Counted from the first letter of the stretch, positions 25,872 through 35,262 are shown. The stretch: 64,000 bases of DNA from Burkholderia ubonensis (GCF_001718695.1 NZ_CP013421.1:496001-560000); one strand, 5' to 3'. A program made the numbers and translations. The notes: generated by a model from the sequence alone, not told the origin.

Positions 25872-26881
25872 ATGTGCTCATAGCCGACGTCGCCGCGCAC
25901 CTTGCCGCGAAACACCCAGTACGACCAGCACACGTACAGCAGCAGCACGGGCAGCATGAACGCGGTGCCGATCATCAGAAATTCCTGCGACACCTGCGCC
26001 GACGCGGCCGACCACAACGTCACCGACGGCGGCGCGACGTGCGGCCACAGGCTGATGGTCAGCCCCGAGAAGCCGAGAAAGAACAGCCCGATCGACGCGA
26101 CGAACGGCAGCACGTCGCGGCCGCGCCGCAACGCGCGCGCGGCGAGCCACGCAAGCCACGCGGTCAGCACCGGCACCGGCGAGAACACCAGCAGGTTCGG
26201 CCACGCGAACCAGCGCGCGGCGATGCCGCGATCGGCGAGCGGCGTCCAGACGCTGACCACGACGATGAACACGATCACGCCGACGAGCGCATGGCGCGCG
26301 CTGCGCTGCGCGGCCGCCCGCAACGGCCCTTCGCCCTTCATCACGAGCCACGTGGAGCCGAGCAGCAGATAACCGGCCACGAGGCCGGCCGCGGTGAGCA
26401 GCGGGAACGGCGCGACCCAGTCCCAGCTGGTGCCGGCGAAGCGCCCGTCGACGACCTTGAAGCCCTGCACGAACATCCCGAGCACCGCGCCCTGCGCGGC
26501 GGTCGCCACCAGCGAGCCGTACGCGAACGCGCCGCGCCAGAGCCGCTTGCGCGCGCCCGTCACGCCGCGAAACTCGAACGCGACACCGCGAAACAGCAGC
26601 CCGAGCAGCATCAGCAGCACCGGAAAGTAGACGCCCGGCACGACCACCGAAAACGCGCCGGGGAACGCCGCGAGCAGCAGCGTGCCGCCGAGCACCAGCC
26701 ACGTCTCGTTGAAGTCCCACACCGGCGACACCGACGCGATCATCACGTCGCGCTCGGCTTCGTCGGTGCGCCAGAAGAACAGCATCCCGACGCCGAGATC
26801 GAAGCCGTCCAGCACCACGTACATCAGCACCGACAACGCGAGCACGCCGGCCCACAACGGTACGAGGTCAAGCCCTGTCAT
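25868..26881 (-). CDS. cioB: bd-type (CIO) quinol oxidase subunit II
   Basis: A 337-residue membrane protein with about eight to nine helices. Diagnostic segments are DGFDLGVGMLFFW near the N-terminus, SPVWDFNETWLV and AFEFRGV. It pairs with subunit I, encoded just upstream with a 14-bp overlap. The complex oxidises quinol and reduces O2 to water in the inner membrane without pumping protons. Start at the ATG at 26881, before TGLDLVPLWAG; the longer frame is a shadow in the subunit I coding region. Confidence 0.93.
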   Translation of the reverse strand: MTGLDLVPLWAGVLALSVLMYVVLDGFDLGVGMLFFWRTDEAERDVMIASVSPVWDFNETWLVLGGTLLLAAFPGAFSVVVPGVYFPVLLMLLGLLFRGVAFEFRGVTGARKRLWRGAFAYGSLVATAAQGAVLGMFVQGFKVVDGRFAGTSWDWVAPFPLLTAAGLVAGYLLLGSTWLVMKGEGPLRAAAQRSARHALVGVIVFIVVVSVWTPLADRGIAARWFAWPNLLVFSPVPVLTAWLAWLAARALRRGRDVLPFVASIGLFFLGFSGLTISLWPHVAPPSVTLWSAASAQVSQEFLMIGTAFMLPVLLLYVCWSYWVFRGKVRGDVGYEHM

Positions 26882-28298
26882 GGTTCGCCTCCTGTTGCGC
26901 GGCGCCGCTGCCCGACACGGCCGACAGCGGGCGCGCGGCGCGCGCGGACGCATCGTCTTCGGGCGCCGCCGCATGCGCGCGGACCGGCGCGCTCGGCCCG
27001 ATGCGCACGAGCCTGCGCAGCAGCACGAAGCCCGAGCCGAAAATCACGATGTAGCTGACCACGTAGAGCGCGAGCGACAGCGCGACGTCAGCGGTCGTCA
27101 GCGACGGCGTGACCGAATCGGCGGTGCGCATCAGCCCGTAGACCGTCCACGGCTGCCGGCCGACCTCGGTCGTGATCCAGCCGGCGAGCAGCGCGACGAA
27201 GCCGATCGGGATCGCCGCCCGGCATGCGCCCAGCCAGCCGCGCCGCTCGTACAGCCGGCCGCCGCGCAGCAGCGTGAGCCCGCGCACGATGATGGCAAGC
27301 ATCACGACGCCGAGCCCGACCATCAGATGGAACGCGAAGAACACGACCGCCACCGGCGGGCGACGATCGCGCGGCCAGTCCTTGAGCCCGTGCACGAGGC
27401 CGTTCCAGTCGTGCGTCAGGTACAGGCTGCCGAGCTTCGGAATCGACACCTCGAAGCGATTGGTTTCGCTCGCTTCGTCCGGCAGCGCGAACAGCGTCGC
27501 GGGCACGCCGCGGCCGGTGTCCCACAGCCCTTCCATCGCCGCGAGCTTGGTCGGCTGATGCTCGAGCGTGTTCAAGCCGTGCGCGTCGCCGAGCACGATC
27601 TGCACCGGCACCATGATCGCGAGAAACAGCAGCGCCATCTTCACCATCACGCGGCTTTCGTCGGGCGCGCGCCGCTGCAGCAGGTAATGCGCGCCGACGC
27701 CGAGCACGACGAACGCGGTCGTCACGAGGAACGCGGTGACGGTATGCGCGAGACGATACGGAAACGACGGGCTCAGCAGCACCGACAACAGGCTGTCCGG
27801 ATAAAAGCGGCCGTCGACGAGCCGGTAGCCGGTCGGCGTCTGCATCCAGCTGTTCACGGCGAGAATCCAGAACGACGACAGCAACGTGCCGAGCGCGACC
27901 ATCACCGCGGACAGCGCATGCGCCCACTGCGGCACGCGCGAGCGGCCGAACAGCAGCACGCCGAGAAACGCCGATTCGAGAAAGAACGCGGTCAGCACCT
28001 CGTACGCCATGAAGCCGCCGACGACGTTCGACGTCGCCGCGACGAACCGGCTCCAGTTCGTGCCGAACTGGAACGGCATCACGATGCCGGACACGACGCC
28101 CATTCCGAACGACACCGCGAAGATCCGCAGCCAGAACGTCGACAGCCGCGCATAGACGTCGCGCCCGGTGGCCCAGCGCAGCACCTCGAGCGTCGCGATG
28201 AAGCACGACAGCCCGACGGTGAACGCGGGCAACAGGATATGCAGCGCGATCACCCAGGCGAACTGGAAGCGCGACAACAGCAATGCATCGATTTCCAT
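26868..28298 (-). CDS. cioA: bd-type (CIO) quinol oxidase subunit I
   Basis: A 476-residue haem-binding subunit. Early axial-ligand region (SRFQFAWVIALHIL), haem-domain segments FGTNWSRF and FLVTTAFVVLGVGAHYLLQRR, and the GRQPW motif (TTEVGRQPWTVYG) are present. The periplasmic Q-loop is short, as in cyanide-insensitive oxidases (CIO) and unlike E. coli CydA, so cioA is preferred to cydA. About nine helices; the C-terminal ~35 residues are a hydrophilic tail. No CydX-like peptide was found beside it. Transcribed before subunit II and the FRG gene. Confidence 0.93.
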   Translation of the reverse strand: MEIDALLLSRFQFAWVIALHILLPAFTVGLSCFIATLEVLRWATGRDVYARLSTFWLRIFAVSFGMGVVSGIVMPFQFGTNWSRFVAATSNVVGGFMAYEVLTAFFLESAFLGVLLFGRSRVPQWAHALSAVMVALGTLLSSFWILAVNSWMQTPTGYRLVDGRFYPDSLLSVLLSPSFPYRLAHTVTAFLVTTAFVVLGVGAHYLLQRRAPDESRVMVKMALLFLAIMVPVQIVLGDAHGLNTLEHQPTKLAAMEGLWDTGRGVPATLFALPDEASETNRFEVSIPKLGSLYLTHDWNGLVHGLKDWPRDRRPPVAVVFFAFHLMVGLGVVMLAIIVRGLTLLRGGRLYERRGWLGACRAAIPIGFVALLAGWITTEVGRQPWTVYGLMRTADSVTPSLTTADVALSLALYVVSYIVIFGSGFVLLRRLVRIGPSAPVRAHAAAPEDDASARAARPLSAVSGSGAAQQEANHDRA

Positions 28299-28405
28299 GC
28301 GGTGCTTCCCCCGGTCTCGATGCGCGGCAGCGAGCCAGCGCGATGCCGCGGCGACGGGCGCGCGCGCCGCGCGAGTGCCGCCGCGCCGCCGCGGCGCGGT
28401 GGCGA

Positions 28406-28798
28406 TCAGCGCGTCGCGCCGTGTTCCTTCTGCCAGCGTTCCATCAGCGCGATCTCGTCGCGCTGCGCGGCGATGATCCGGCTCGCGAGCTTGCGCAGCG
28501 TCGGGTCCTTGCCGTATTTCAGCTCGACCTGCGCCATGTCGATCGCGCCCTGGTGGTGCGGGGCCATGTGCGACACGAAATCGCGATCGGCGTCGCCGGT
28601 GTAGGGCGCGCCTTCCATCGCGTCCATCATCTTGCGGTCGGCGCGCTTGTAGGCGGCCGTCGACGAATCGGGCGTCGTCGCCGAAGCGGGCGGACGCAAC
28701 TGGCCCCATGCCGGCGACGCGACGGCGGACACGGCCAGCAGCGCGCAGGCGGCGCGCTGCCAGATCGGGCGGGTGCTGCGGAGAATGGCTGCATGCAT
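28406..28798 (-). CDS. DUF305 periplasmic metal-binding protein
   Basis: A 130-residue protein with a signal peptide (residues 1-32, ending SPAWG-Q) and a DUF305 four-helix domain. The Met/His motif HMAPHHQGAIDM (77-88) is characteristic; the family (CopM-like) binds copper or other soft metals in the periplasm. It lies 107 bp upstream of the oxidase genes and on the same strand, so it could help supply or buffer copper, though bd oxidases do not use copper. Start at the ATG at 28798. Confidence 0.85.
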   Translation of the reverse strand: MHAAILRSTRPIWQRAACALLAVSAVASPAWGQLRPPASATTPDSSTAAYKRADRKMMDAMEGAPYTGDADRDFVSHMAPHHQGAIDMAQVELKYGKDPTLRKLASRIIAAQRDEIALMERWQKEHGATR

Positions 28799-28841
28799 AA
28801 GTCGGCTCCTCGACGAAGGGTTGAACGAGCGGCGGCGGCGC

Positions 28842-30512
28842 TCATCGCCAGCGCGCACGCGCATGCGCGTCGCCGCGCGCCACCAGCGTGCGGATGCGAT
28901 CGGCGGTGCGGCACGCGATCGCCTGGATCGTCAGCGACGGGTTCACGCCGCCGACGGTCGGAAACACCGAGCCGTCGCAGATCCACAGGTTCGGGATGTC
29001 CCAGCTGCGGCAGTCGGCATCGACGACGCTCGTGGCCGGATCGCTGCCCATCCGCGCGGTGCCCGCGAGATGGCAGGTGTCGTCGTCCTCGTGCCAGATG
29101 TCGCGCGCGCCGGCGGCTTCCAGCGAGCGGTCCATCTGCGCGAACGCGTGACGGATCATCCTGCGGTCGTTGTCGTCATATGCATAGGTGACGCGCGCGA
29201 CCGGCAGCCCGAACGCGTCGCGCTCGTCGGCGAGCGTCACGCGGTTGTCGGCGCGCGGCAGCGTCTCGCCGACGATCTTCAATCCAGCCTGGAAGTTGTA
29301 ACGCGCCATCTCGCGCTTCAGCGCGTCGCCCCACAGCCCGCGCGCAGCGAGCTTTCTCGCCCATTCGATCGGCAGCGGCCCCTGGCTCATCCAGCAGTAG
29401 CCGCCGAAGAAGTCCTTGCCGTCGTCCGCGTAGTTCCAGTGTTCGGTGAGCGCGAGCGACGGCGGGCCCTTGTACCAGCGCACCTCGTCGTCCATCGTCC
29501 CCCACGACGCCTGGTTCAGCTGCGCCATCAGATAGCGGCCGACGAGGCCCGAGCTGTTCGCGAGCCCCTGCGGATGACGGCCGTTCGCGGACAGCAACAG
29601 CAGCCGCGGCGTCTCGATCGCATAGCCGGCGACGACCACGTTGCGCGCGCGCTGGAAGTGCGTACGGCCGTCGCGCTGGTAATGCACGCCGGTGACCCGA
29701 TCGCCCGCGGCCTCGATCCGCAGCGCCATCGCGAGATCGCGCACTTCGGCGCCCGCCGCGACCGCGCGCGGTATCCACGTGACGAGCGCGCTCTGTTTCG
29801 CATTGGTCGCGCAGCCGGCGATGCAGAAGCCGCGATACACGCACGGATGCGCGCGGCCGCGCGGCGCGGACAGCGTCGCGAGCGGCGTCGGCGTCCAGTC
29901 GATGCCCATGGCCTCCGCGCCGCGCGCGAGCACCAGCGCGGCCGCGTTCAGCTCGTGCGCACGGTACGGATAGCGAGGCCGCGCCGGCCCCCACGGGTAG
30001 CGGACCGGCCCGCTGATCTTCAGCGCCTGCTCGACCTCGCGGTAGTAACGCCACATCTCGCGCCAGTCGAGCGGCCAGTCGACGCCGTAGCCGAGCGCGC
30101 TGCGCGAGCGGAACCACTCGGGCCGGAACCGCAGCGACACCATCGCGAAGTGCACGGTGCTGCCGCCGATCGCGCGGCCGCTGTTGTTGGTGCCGAGCGT
30201 CAGCGGGTTCGCGCCGTCGCAGATGCGCTCGTCGGTCCAGAACAGCTTGCGCTGGTGCGACTCGTCGGACGCGAATTCCTCCAGCGGCCGCCACCACGCG
30301 CCCGCATCGAGCGCGACGACCGAGTAGCCGTGCTCGGCGAGCCGGCACGCGAGCGTGCCGCCGCCCGCGCCGGTGCCGACGATCACGAAGTCGACCGGCT
30401 CGTCGTCGCGGAACATCCGCATCGGCGACCAGCCGCCCACCCGCAACGGGTCGGGCGCGCGGCCGTCGCGGCCGCGCGGTGCGTCGGCGGCGCCGCGCGC
30501 GTCAGTGCTCAT
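28842..30512 (-). CDS. GMC-family flavin dehydrogenase, gluconate 2-dehydrogenase large-subunit type
   Basis: A 556-residue flavoenzyme: FAD-binding VIVGTGAGGGTLA (44-56), substrate domain, and the C-terminal GMC signature HLAGTARMGSDP with GGVNPSLTIQA. Relatives oxidise gluconate, 2-ketogluconate, sorbitol or similar polyols at the membrane. There is no signal peptide, and the large subunit of this class is normally exported with a Tat-tagged small subunit, which here also lacks a signal. It overlaps the small-subunit gene by 11 bp. Substrate not assignable. Confidence 0.85.
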   Translation of the reverse strand: MSTDARGAADAPRGRDGRAPDPLRVGGWSPMRMFRDDEPVDFVIVGTGAGGGTLACRLAEHGYSVVALDAGAWWRPLEEFASDESHQRKLFWTDERICDGANPLTLGTNNSGRAIGGSTVHFAMVSLRFRPEWFRSRSALGYGVDWPLDWREMWRYYREVEQALKISGPVRYPWGPARPRYPYRAHELNAAALVLARGAEAMGIDWTPTPLATLSAPRGRAHPCVYRGFCIAGCATNAKQSALVTWIPRAVAAGAEVRDLAMALRIEAAGDRVTGVHYQRDGRTHFQRARNVVVAGYAIETPRLLLLSANGRHPQGLANSSGLVGRYLMAQLNQASWGTMDDEVRWYKGPPSLALTEHWNYADDGKDFFGGYCWMSQGPLPIEWARKLAARGLWGDALKREMARYNFQAGLKIVGETLPRADNRVTLADERDAFGLPVARVTYAYDDNDRRMIRHAFAQMDRSLEAAGARDIWHEDDDTCHLAGTARMGSDPATSVVDADCRSWDIPNLWICDGSVFPTVGGVNPSLTIQAIACRTADRIRTLVARGDAHARARWR

Positions 30513-31194
30513 CGCGTGCGCCCTCCGCGTCCACCTGCGCTTCCCACGGATCGCGCCGGTTGAAATCCATCCGCACGTAGCCGCGCGGGCTCGCGGGGCC
30601 GCCGAAGCCGATCTCGTTCCACGCGAACGGATGGCTGTAATACGCGCCGCAGATGTCGACCAGCACGCGCTTCGCGAAGAACGTGCGCGGATCCATGCCG
30701 GCCCACGCGGCCTCGCTCTGCGCGTCGATGCGGCCTTGCTGCACGGCGCGCAGCAGCGCATCGGCGGCGTGCGCGTCGAGCGCGTCGAGCGCCGCGAACG
30801 GGCGCGCGTGCGCGTGGCGCGCCATCGTGTCGAGCGCGGCGAGGCCGATGCGCCACGCGGCGCGCAACGACGGCAGCCGCGCGTCGCGGAAGCCGTCGCC
30901 TTCGTCGCTCGCGAGCCGCGCATCGATCAGCGCGGCGGTCGGCACGCCGCCGGCGTCGCCCTGGCGTTGCGGCACGATGCGCGCGCACACGGCGCCGAGC
31001 GTCGCGAACTGCGCGGCATCGTGATGACGCGGCGCCGTGGCGGCGACCTGCAGGCGCGCATCGATCGCGCGACGTGTCGCGTCGTTCCACGACGGCGTGT
31101 CGCGCTTCGCGAGCACGTCGTAGCCGCGATAGCTGGGCAGCGCCGCTGCGTCGGTATGTGCGGATGCATTCATCCGCTCGTCGGCCGGCTTCAT
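30502..31194 (-). CDS. Gluconate 2-dehydrogenase subunit 3 family protein
   Basis: A 230-residue protein of the gluconate_2-dh3 family, the small subunit that accompanies GMC dehydrogenases. The late motifs TFFAKRVLVDICGAYYSHP and FGGPASPRGYVRMDF are typical. In most relatives this subunit carries a twin-arginine signal that exports the pair; here the N-terminus (MKPADERMNASAHTDAA) is hydrophilic with no such signal. The gene overlaps the preceding membrane protein gene by 4 bp (ATGA) and the dehydrogenase gene by 11 bp, so the three are one operon. Confidence 0.82.
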   Translation of the reverse strand: MKPADERMNASAHTDAAALPSYRGYDVLAKRDTPSWNDATRRAIDARLQVAATAPRHHDAAQFATLGAVCARIVPQRQGDAGGVPTAALIDARLASDEGDGFRDARLPSLRAAWRIGLAALDTMARHAHARPFAALDALDAHAADALLRAVQQGRIDAQSEAAWAGMDPRTFFAKRVLVDICGAYYSHPFAWNEIGFGGPASPRGYVRMDFNRRDPWEAQVDAEGARDEH

Positions 31195-32042
31195 CGCGCC
31201 TCCCGTTCGGCGAGCGCGGTCGCCGCAAGCCCGGCGATCGCCAGCGCCGTGAAGCTCGGCGGCGCCGGCAGCGGCGGCCCCGACAACACGTTCTGCGACC
31301 AGTTGCGCCAGCCGCCCATCTGGCGCGCGATGCCGCGCGCATGAAACGCGACGCCGACGCAGCCGAGCACGGCCGTCGCGCGCATCCACCATCGACAGAA
31401 CGGCCGCTCGCCGCGCGGGCGCGACAGCGCGATCTGCGCGGCCGCGAGCGCGGCCACCGGCGGCACGACGAGCGGCACGAACATCGCGCGATGCTGGAAC
31501 GCCCCGCGAAAATGCAGCAAGCCGACTTCGCCGAGCGTCCCGACGAGGCCGGCCGCGACCAGCCCGGCGAGCGCGCGCCCGCCCGGCAGGCCGGCCAGGC
31601 GCGGCGCGTCGGCCGGACACGCACGCAGCCGCTCGCCCGCGGCGCCGAGCATGCCCGACAGCAGCAGCGCGAACGGCGCACCGAGCGGCGCGCCGTAGAA
31701 CAGGTTGTGCCAGCTGAAGCCGCCCGGCCGCTTCGTCACGTTGTAGACGTGGAACGCCGAGCCAGCCACGCCGACCGCGGCCGACGCGACATGCACCGCA
31801 TCGCGCAGCCGGTGGCGCTCGGGCGTGTCGTCGGCATGGCCGTGCACGCTCGCGAGCACCGACAGCGTCGACGCGATCAGCGGCGCGACCATCGCGCGGT
31901 TGTGCAACGTGCCGCGATAGTGCTCGACGCCGCTGTCGGCGAGCACCGATCCGGCCAGCAGCAGCGCGCTGCGATTGAGCAGCCGCGCGGCATCGGTCAG
32001 CAACCGGTCGGGCTCGGCTTTGCGCTGTCGGCGATGTTGCAT
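31191..32042 (-). CDS. Internally duplicated membrane protein with conserved histidines
   Basis: A 283-residue membrane protein, about eight helices, family not recognised. It is a tandem duplication: HYRGTLHNRAM (41-51) corresponds to HFRGAFQHRAM (177-187), SAFH98 to VAFH234, and GG107 to GG243, all at a constant offset of 136 residues. Each half thus keeps H-Y/F-R-G, a histidine in the next turn, R-A-M, and a second His 57 residues on. Encoded first in the GMC dehydrogenase operon with ATGA overlap. I infer a membrane anchor, possibly haem- or quinone-binding, replacing the usual cytochrome c subunit; this is untested. Confidence 0.75.
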   Translation of the reverse strand: MQHRRQRKAEPDRLLTDAARLLNRSALLLAGSVLADSGVEHYRGTLHNRAMVAPLIASTLSVLASVHGHADDTPERHRLRDAVHVASAAVGVAGSAFHVYNVTKRPGGFSWHNLFYGAPLGAPFALLLSGMLGAAGERLRACPADAPRLAGLPGGRALAGLVAAGLVGTLGEVGLLHFRGAFQHRAMFVPLVVPPVAALAAAQIALSRPRGERPFCRWWMRATAVLGCVGVAFHARGIARQMGGWRNWSQNVLSGPPLPAPPSFTALAIAGLAATALAEREAR

Positions 32043-32084
32043 TCGTCCTCCTCGCTCGTGGCGGTGGTGGGTCGCGCGGGTTCG

Positions 32085-33185
32085 TCAGAGCGCGAAGCCG
32101 GCGACGTCGGCTTCGCGCAGTTCGAGGCCGAGCCCCGCGCGCGTCGCATCGATTTCGAGTGCGCCGTCGACCAGCTGCGGCGCACCGTCGAACATCATTC
32201 GCTCGATCCGCACGTGATCGTGAAACCACTCGACGTGACGCATCCGCGGCGCGACGCAACCGACGTGCCGGTGCAGCGCGGGCGCGCAGTGGGCCGACAG
32301 GTCGACGTGGTGCGCCGCGGCCAGCGCGCCGGCCGCCAGAAAACCGCTGACGCCGCCGCAGCGCGTCGCATCGGCTTGCAGCACGTCGACCGCGCGGCCT
32401 TCGAGCAGGCGCCGGAAGTCGTCGGGCGTGTACGCGTATTCGCCCGCCGCGACGTCGATCTGCGCGCCGACGTGCTCGCGCACGAAGCGCAGCCCGTCGA
32501 CGTCGTCGCTGCTGACCGGCTCCTCGAACCAGCGGATCGCGCAGTCGGCCGCCGCGTCCGCGAACGCGAGCGCCGTGCGCGGCGCATACGCGCCGTTCGC
32601 GTCGACGAACAGGTCGACGTCGGGGCCGAGCGCGGCGCGCGCGAGCCGCACGCGCGACGGGTCGCGCGCATCGTCCGTGCCGATCTTGACCTTGCATGCA
32701 TGCACGCCGTCGCTGCGCCAGCCGTCGAGCTGCGACGCGAGCGTCGCGTCGTCGTAGGTGGTGAAGCCGCCGCTGCCGTACACCGGCACGCGCTCGCGCG
32801 CACGGCCGAGCAGCATCGCCAGCGGCACGCCCGCGAGCTTCGCCTTCGCGTCCCACAGCGCCGTGTCGAGCGCGGAAATCGCGGTGGCCGCGATGCCGGC
32901 CCGCCCGACGTTGCGCACCGCGCGCCACATCGCGTCGACGGCGGCCGGAATGTCGACGAGCGGCCGGTGGCGCAACACGCCTGCAATGAGTGACGTCGCG
33001 AGCGTCGCGGCGCTCGCGTCGCTGTACGTGTAGCCGAGGCCGGTGACGCCCGCGGCGTCGATCTCGACGACGACGATCGTCGTCGCCGTCCACGCATAGG
33101 TGCCGTCGGCCTCGGGCCGATCGGTCGGCACGCGGTATGCGCGGGCTCGCACGTCGTCGATCGTCGGTGCCGCGGAAAGTGCCAT
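32085..33185 (-). CDS. Enolase-superfamily enzyme (mandelate racemase/sugar dehydratase type)
   Basis: A 366-residue TIM-barrel enzyme with the full mandelate racemase-type set: KVK at 165-167, metal ligands Asp195 (DANGAY), Glu221 (FEEP) and Glu249 (AAGEY), and a His in SAHCAPALHRH. The superfamily removes a proton alpha to a carboxylate; many members are sugar-acid dehydratases or racemases. Next to a GMC sugar-type dehydrogenase, an aldonate dehydratase role is attractive but inferred. Start at the ATG at 33185 with CCGGAGCG upstream; 42 bp ahead of the membrane protein gene, likely the same operon. Divergent from the ThDP enzyme. Confidence 0.87.
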   Translation of the reverse strand: MALSAAPTIDDVRARAYRVPTDRPEADGTYAWTATTIVVVEIDAAGVTGLGYTYSDASAATLATSLIAGVLRHRPLVDIPAAVDAMWRAVRNVGRAGIAATAISALDTALWDAKAKLAGVPLAMLLGRARERVPVYGSGGFTTYDDATLASQLDGWRSDGVHACKVKIGTDDARDPSRVRLARAALGPDVDLFVDANGAYAPRTALAFADAAADCAIRWFEEPVSSDDVDGLRFVREHVGAQIDVAAGEYAYTPDDFRRLLEGRAVDVLQADATRCGGVSGFLAAGALAAAHHVDLSAHCAPALHRHVGCVAPRMRHVEWFHDHVRIERMMFDGAPQLVDGALEIDATRAGLGLELREADVAGFAL

Positions 33186-33387
33186 CGTTGCGCTCCGGAA
33201 CGCTTGCGGTTTGCTTGCAGTTGATCTGCGGGTTGTCTGTAACGACGGCGTGCAACGCGCGTGCCCGGCGCAAGCGGCCGCGGGCCGCACGGCACGGCAC
33301 GGCGCTTGCGCGCCGCCCTGCAGCGCGGCGTGCGGCGAGGTCGGTTCGCGCGACGCATCGGCTCATCCGGAACGAAGGAGAATCGGC

Positions 33388-35214
33388 ATGGCGACAGTGG
33401 CGGATTTCATCGTCGAACGGCTGTACGACTGGGGCGTGCGGCGCGTGTACGGCTACCCCGGCGACGGCATCAACGGCTTTTTCGGCGCGCTCGCGCGAGC
33501 CGGCGGCAAGATCGAATTCATCCAGGCGCGTCACGAGGAGATGGCGGCCTTCATGGCATCGGCGCATGCAAAATTTACAGGCGAGCTCGGCGTATGCGTC
33601 GCGACCTCCGGCCCCGGCGCCGCGCATCTGGTGACCGGGCTGTACGATGCGCGGCTCGATCACATGCCGGTGCTCGCGATCGTCGGCCAGCAGGCGCGCA
33701 CCGCGCTCGGCGGCCACTATCAGCAGGAGGTCGATCTGCCGGCGCTGTTCAAGGACGTCGCCGGTGCTTTCGTGCAGCTTGCAGTGGTGCCCGGCCAGGT
33801 GCGCCATCTCGTCGACCGCGCGGTGCGCACCGCGCTCGGCGCGCGCACGGTCACGGCGCTGGTGCTACCGAACGATCTGCAGGAGCTCGACTACGCGCCG
33901 CCGAAGCGCGCGCACGGCACCGTCCATTCGGGCGTCGGCTATACGCGGCCAAAGGTCGTGCCGTACGCGGACGACCTGCAGCGCGCGGCCGACGTGCTCA
34001 ACGCCGGCAAGAAGGTCGCGATGCTGGTGGGCGCCGGCGCGCTGCACGCGACCGACGACGTGATCGCGGTGGCCGACCGGCTCGGCGCGGGCGCCGCGAA
34101 GGCGTTGCTCGGCAAGGCCGCGTTGCCGGACGACCTGCCGTGGGTGACCGGCTCGATCGGGCTGCTCGGCACCAAGCCGAGCTACGAGCTGATGAACGAA
34201 TGCGACACGCTGCTGGTGGTCGGCTCCGGCTTCCCCTACTCGGAGTTTCTGCCCAAGGAGGGCCAGGCGCGCGGCGTGCAGATCGACCTGAAGGCCGACA
34301 TGCTGAGCCTGCGCTATCCGATGGAAGTAAACCTCGTCGGCGACAGCGCCGAGACGCTGCGCGCACTGCTGCCGCTGCTGAAGGAGCGGCAGGACACCGC
34401 GTGGCGCGACCGGATCGCCAAATGGAATGCCGACTGGCACGACACGCTCGCCGCGCGCGCGGCCGCGAAGGCGAGCGCGGGCCGCGGCGTGAACCCGCAG
34501 CGCGCGTTCACCGAGCTGTCCCCGCGCCTGCCCGCCGACGTGATCCTGACGAGCGATTCGGGCTCCTGCGCGAACTGGTATGCGCGCGACCTGATGATCC
34601 GGCGCGGGATGATGGGCTCGCTGTCGGGCGGCCTGGCGTCGATGGGCGCGGCCGTGCCGTATGCGATCGCCGCGAAGTTCGCGTATCCGCTGCGCCCGGT
34701 GATCGCGATGGTCGGCGACGGCGCGATGCAGATGAACAACATGGCCGAGCTGATCACCGTCGCGAAATACTGGCGGCAATGGGCCGACCCGTGCTGGATC
34801 TGCATGGTGCTGAACAACGAGGACCTGAACCAGGTCACGTGGGAGCAGCGCGTGATGGAAGGCGATCCGAAGTTCGACACGTCGCAGCAGATTCCGAACG
34901 TGCCCTACTACCGCTTCGCGACGCTGGTGGGGCTCAAGGGCATCTACGTCGACGATCCGGAACAGCTCGGCGCCGCGTGGGAAGAGGCGCTCGCGTCCGA
35001 CCGGCCGGTCGTGCTCGAAGTGAAGAGCGACCCGGAAGTGCCGCCGCTGCCGCCGCACGTCACGCTGCAGCAGGCGAAGCACTTCGCGCAGGCGCTCGTG
35101 AAGGGCGACCCGCGCGAAGCGAACGTGATCGTCGAAACCGCGCGGCAGGTGTTGTCGGCCGTGCTGCCGGGCAACGGCGAGCGCGGCGGCGACGGGCACA
35201 AGGGAGAGTCGTAG
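33388..35214 (+). CDS. ThDP-dependent enzyme (pyruvate oxidase/acetolactate synthase-like)
   Basis: A 608-residue protein with the three domains of the ThDP family: PYR domain (YGYPGDGING, catalytic Glu50 in RHEEM), central domain (about 195-330) and PP domain with the cofactor motif GDGAMQMNN ... LNNEDLNQVTW. Closest in style to stress-type pyruvate oxidases (PoxB/YdaP group) rather than biosynthetic acetolactate synthase, since it lacks an associated small subunit. PoxB-type enzymes turn pyruvate into acetate plus CO2 with quinone reduction. ATG with AAGGAG seven bases upstream; divergent from the enolase-superfamily gene over a 200-bp gap. Confidence 0.85.
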   Translation: MATVADFIVERLYDWGVRRVYGYPGDGINGFFGALARAGGKIEFIQARHEEMAAFMASAHAKFTGELGVCVATSGPGAAHLVTGLYDARLDHMPVLAIVGQQARTALGGHYQQEVDLPALFKDVAGAFVQLAVVPGQVRHLVDRAVRTALGARTVTALVLPNDLQELDYAPPKRAHGTVHSGVGYTRPKVVPYADDLQRAADVLNAGKKVAMLVGAGALHATDDVIAVADRLGAGAAKALLGKAALPDDLPWVTGSIGLLGTKPSYELMNECDTLLVVGSGFPYSEFLPKEGQARGVQIDLKADMLSLRYPMEVNLVGDSAETLRALLPLLKERQDTAWRDRIAKWNADWHDTLAARAAAKASAGRGVNPQRAFTELSPRLPADVILTSDSGSCANWYARDLMIRRGMMGSLSGGLASMGAAVPYAIAAKFAYPLRPVIAMVGDGAMQMNNMAELITVAKYWRQWADPCWICMVLNNEDLNQVTWEQRVMEGDPKFDTSQQIPNVPYYRFATLVGLKGIYVDDPEQLGAAWEEALASDRPVVLEVKSDPEVPPLPPHVTLQQAKHFAQALVKGDPREANVIVETARQVLSAVLPGNGERGGDGHKGES

Positions 35215-35262
35215 GCGTACGCGGCGGCCGACGGCGCGCGACGGCGGATCGACGCGGCAGCG

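Noticed and set aside
30502..33807. 1101-codon minus-strand open frame
   Set aside because: Only the last 230 codons (from 31194) are a real protein; the rest is out-of-frame with the membrane protein and enolase-superfamily genes.
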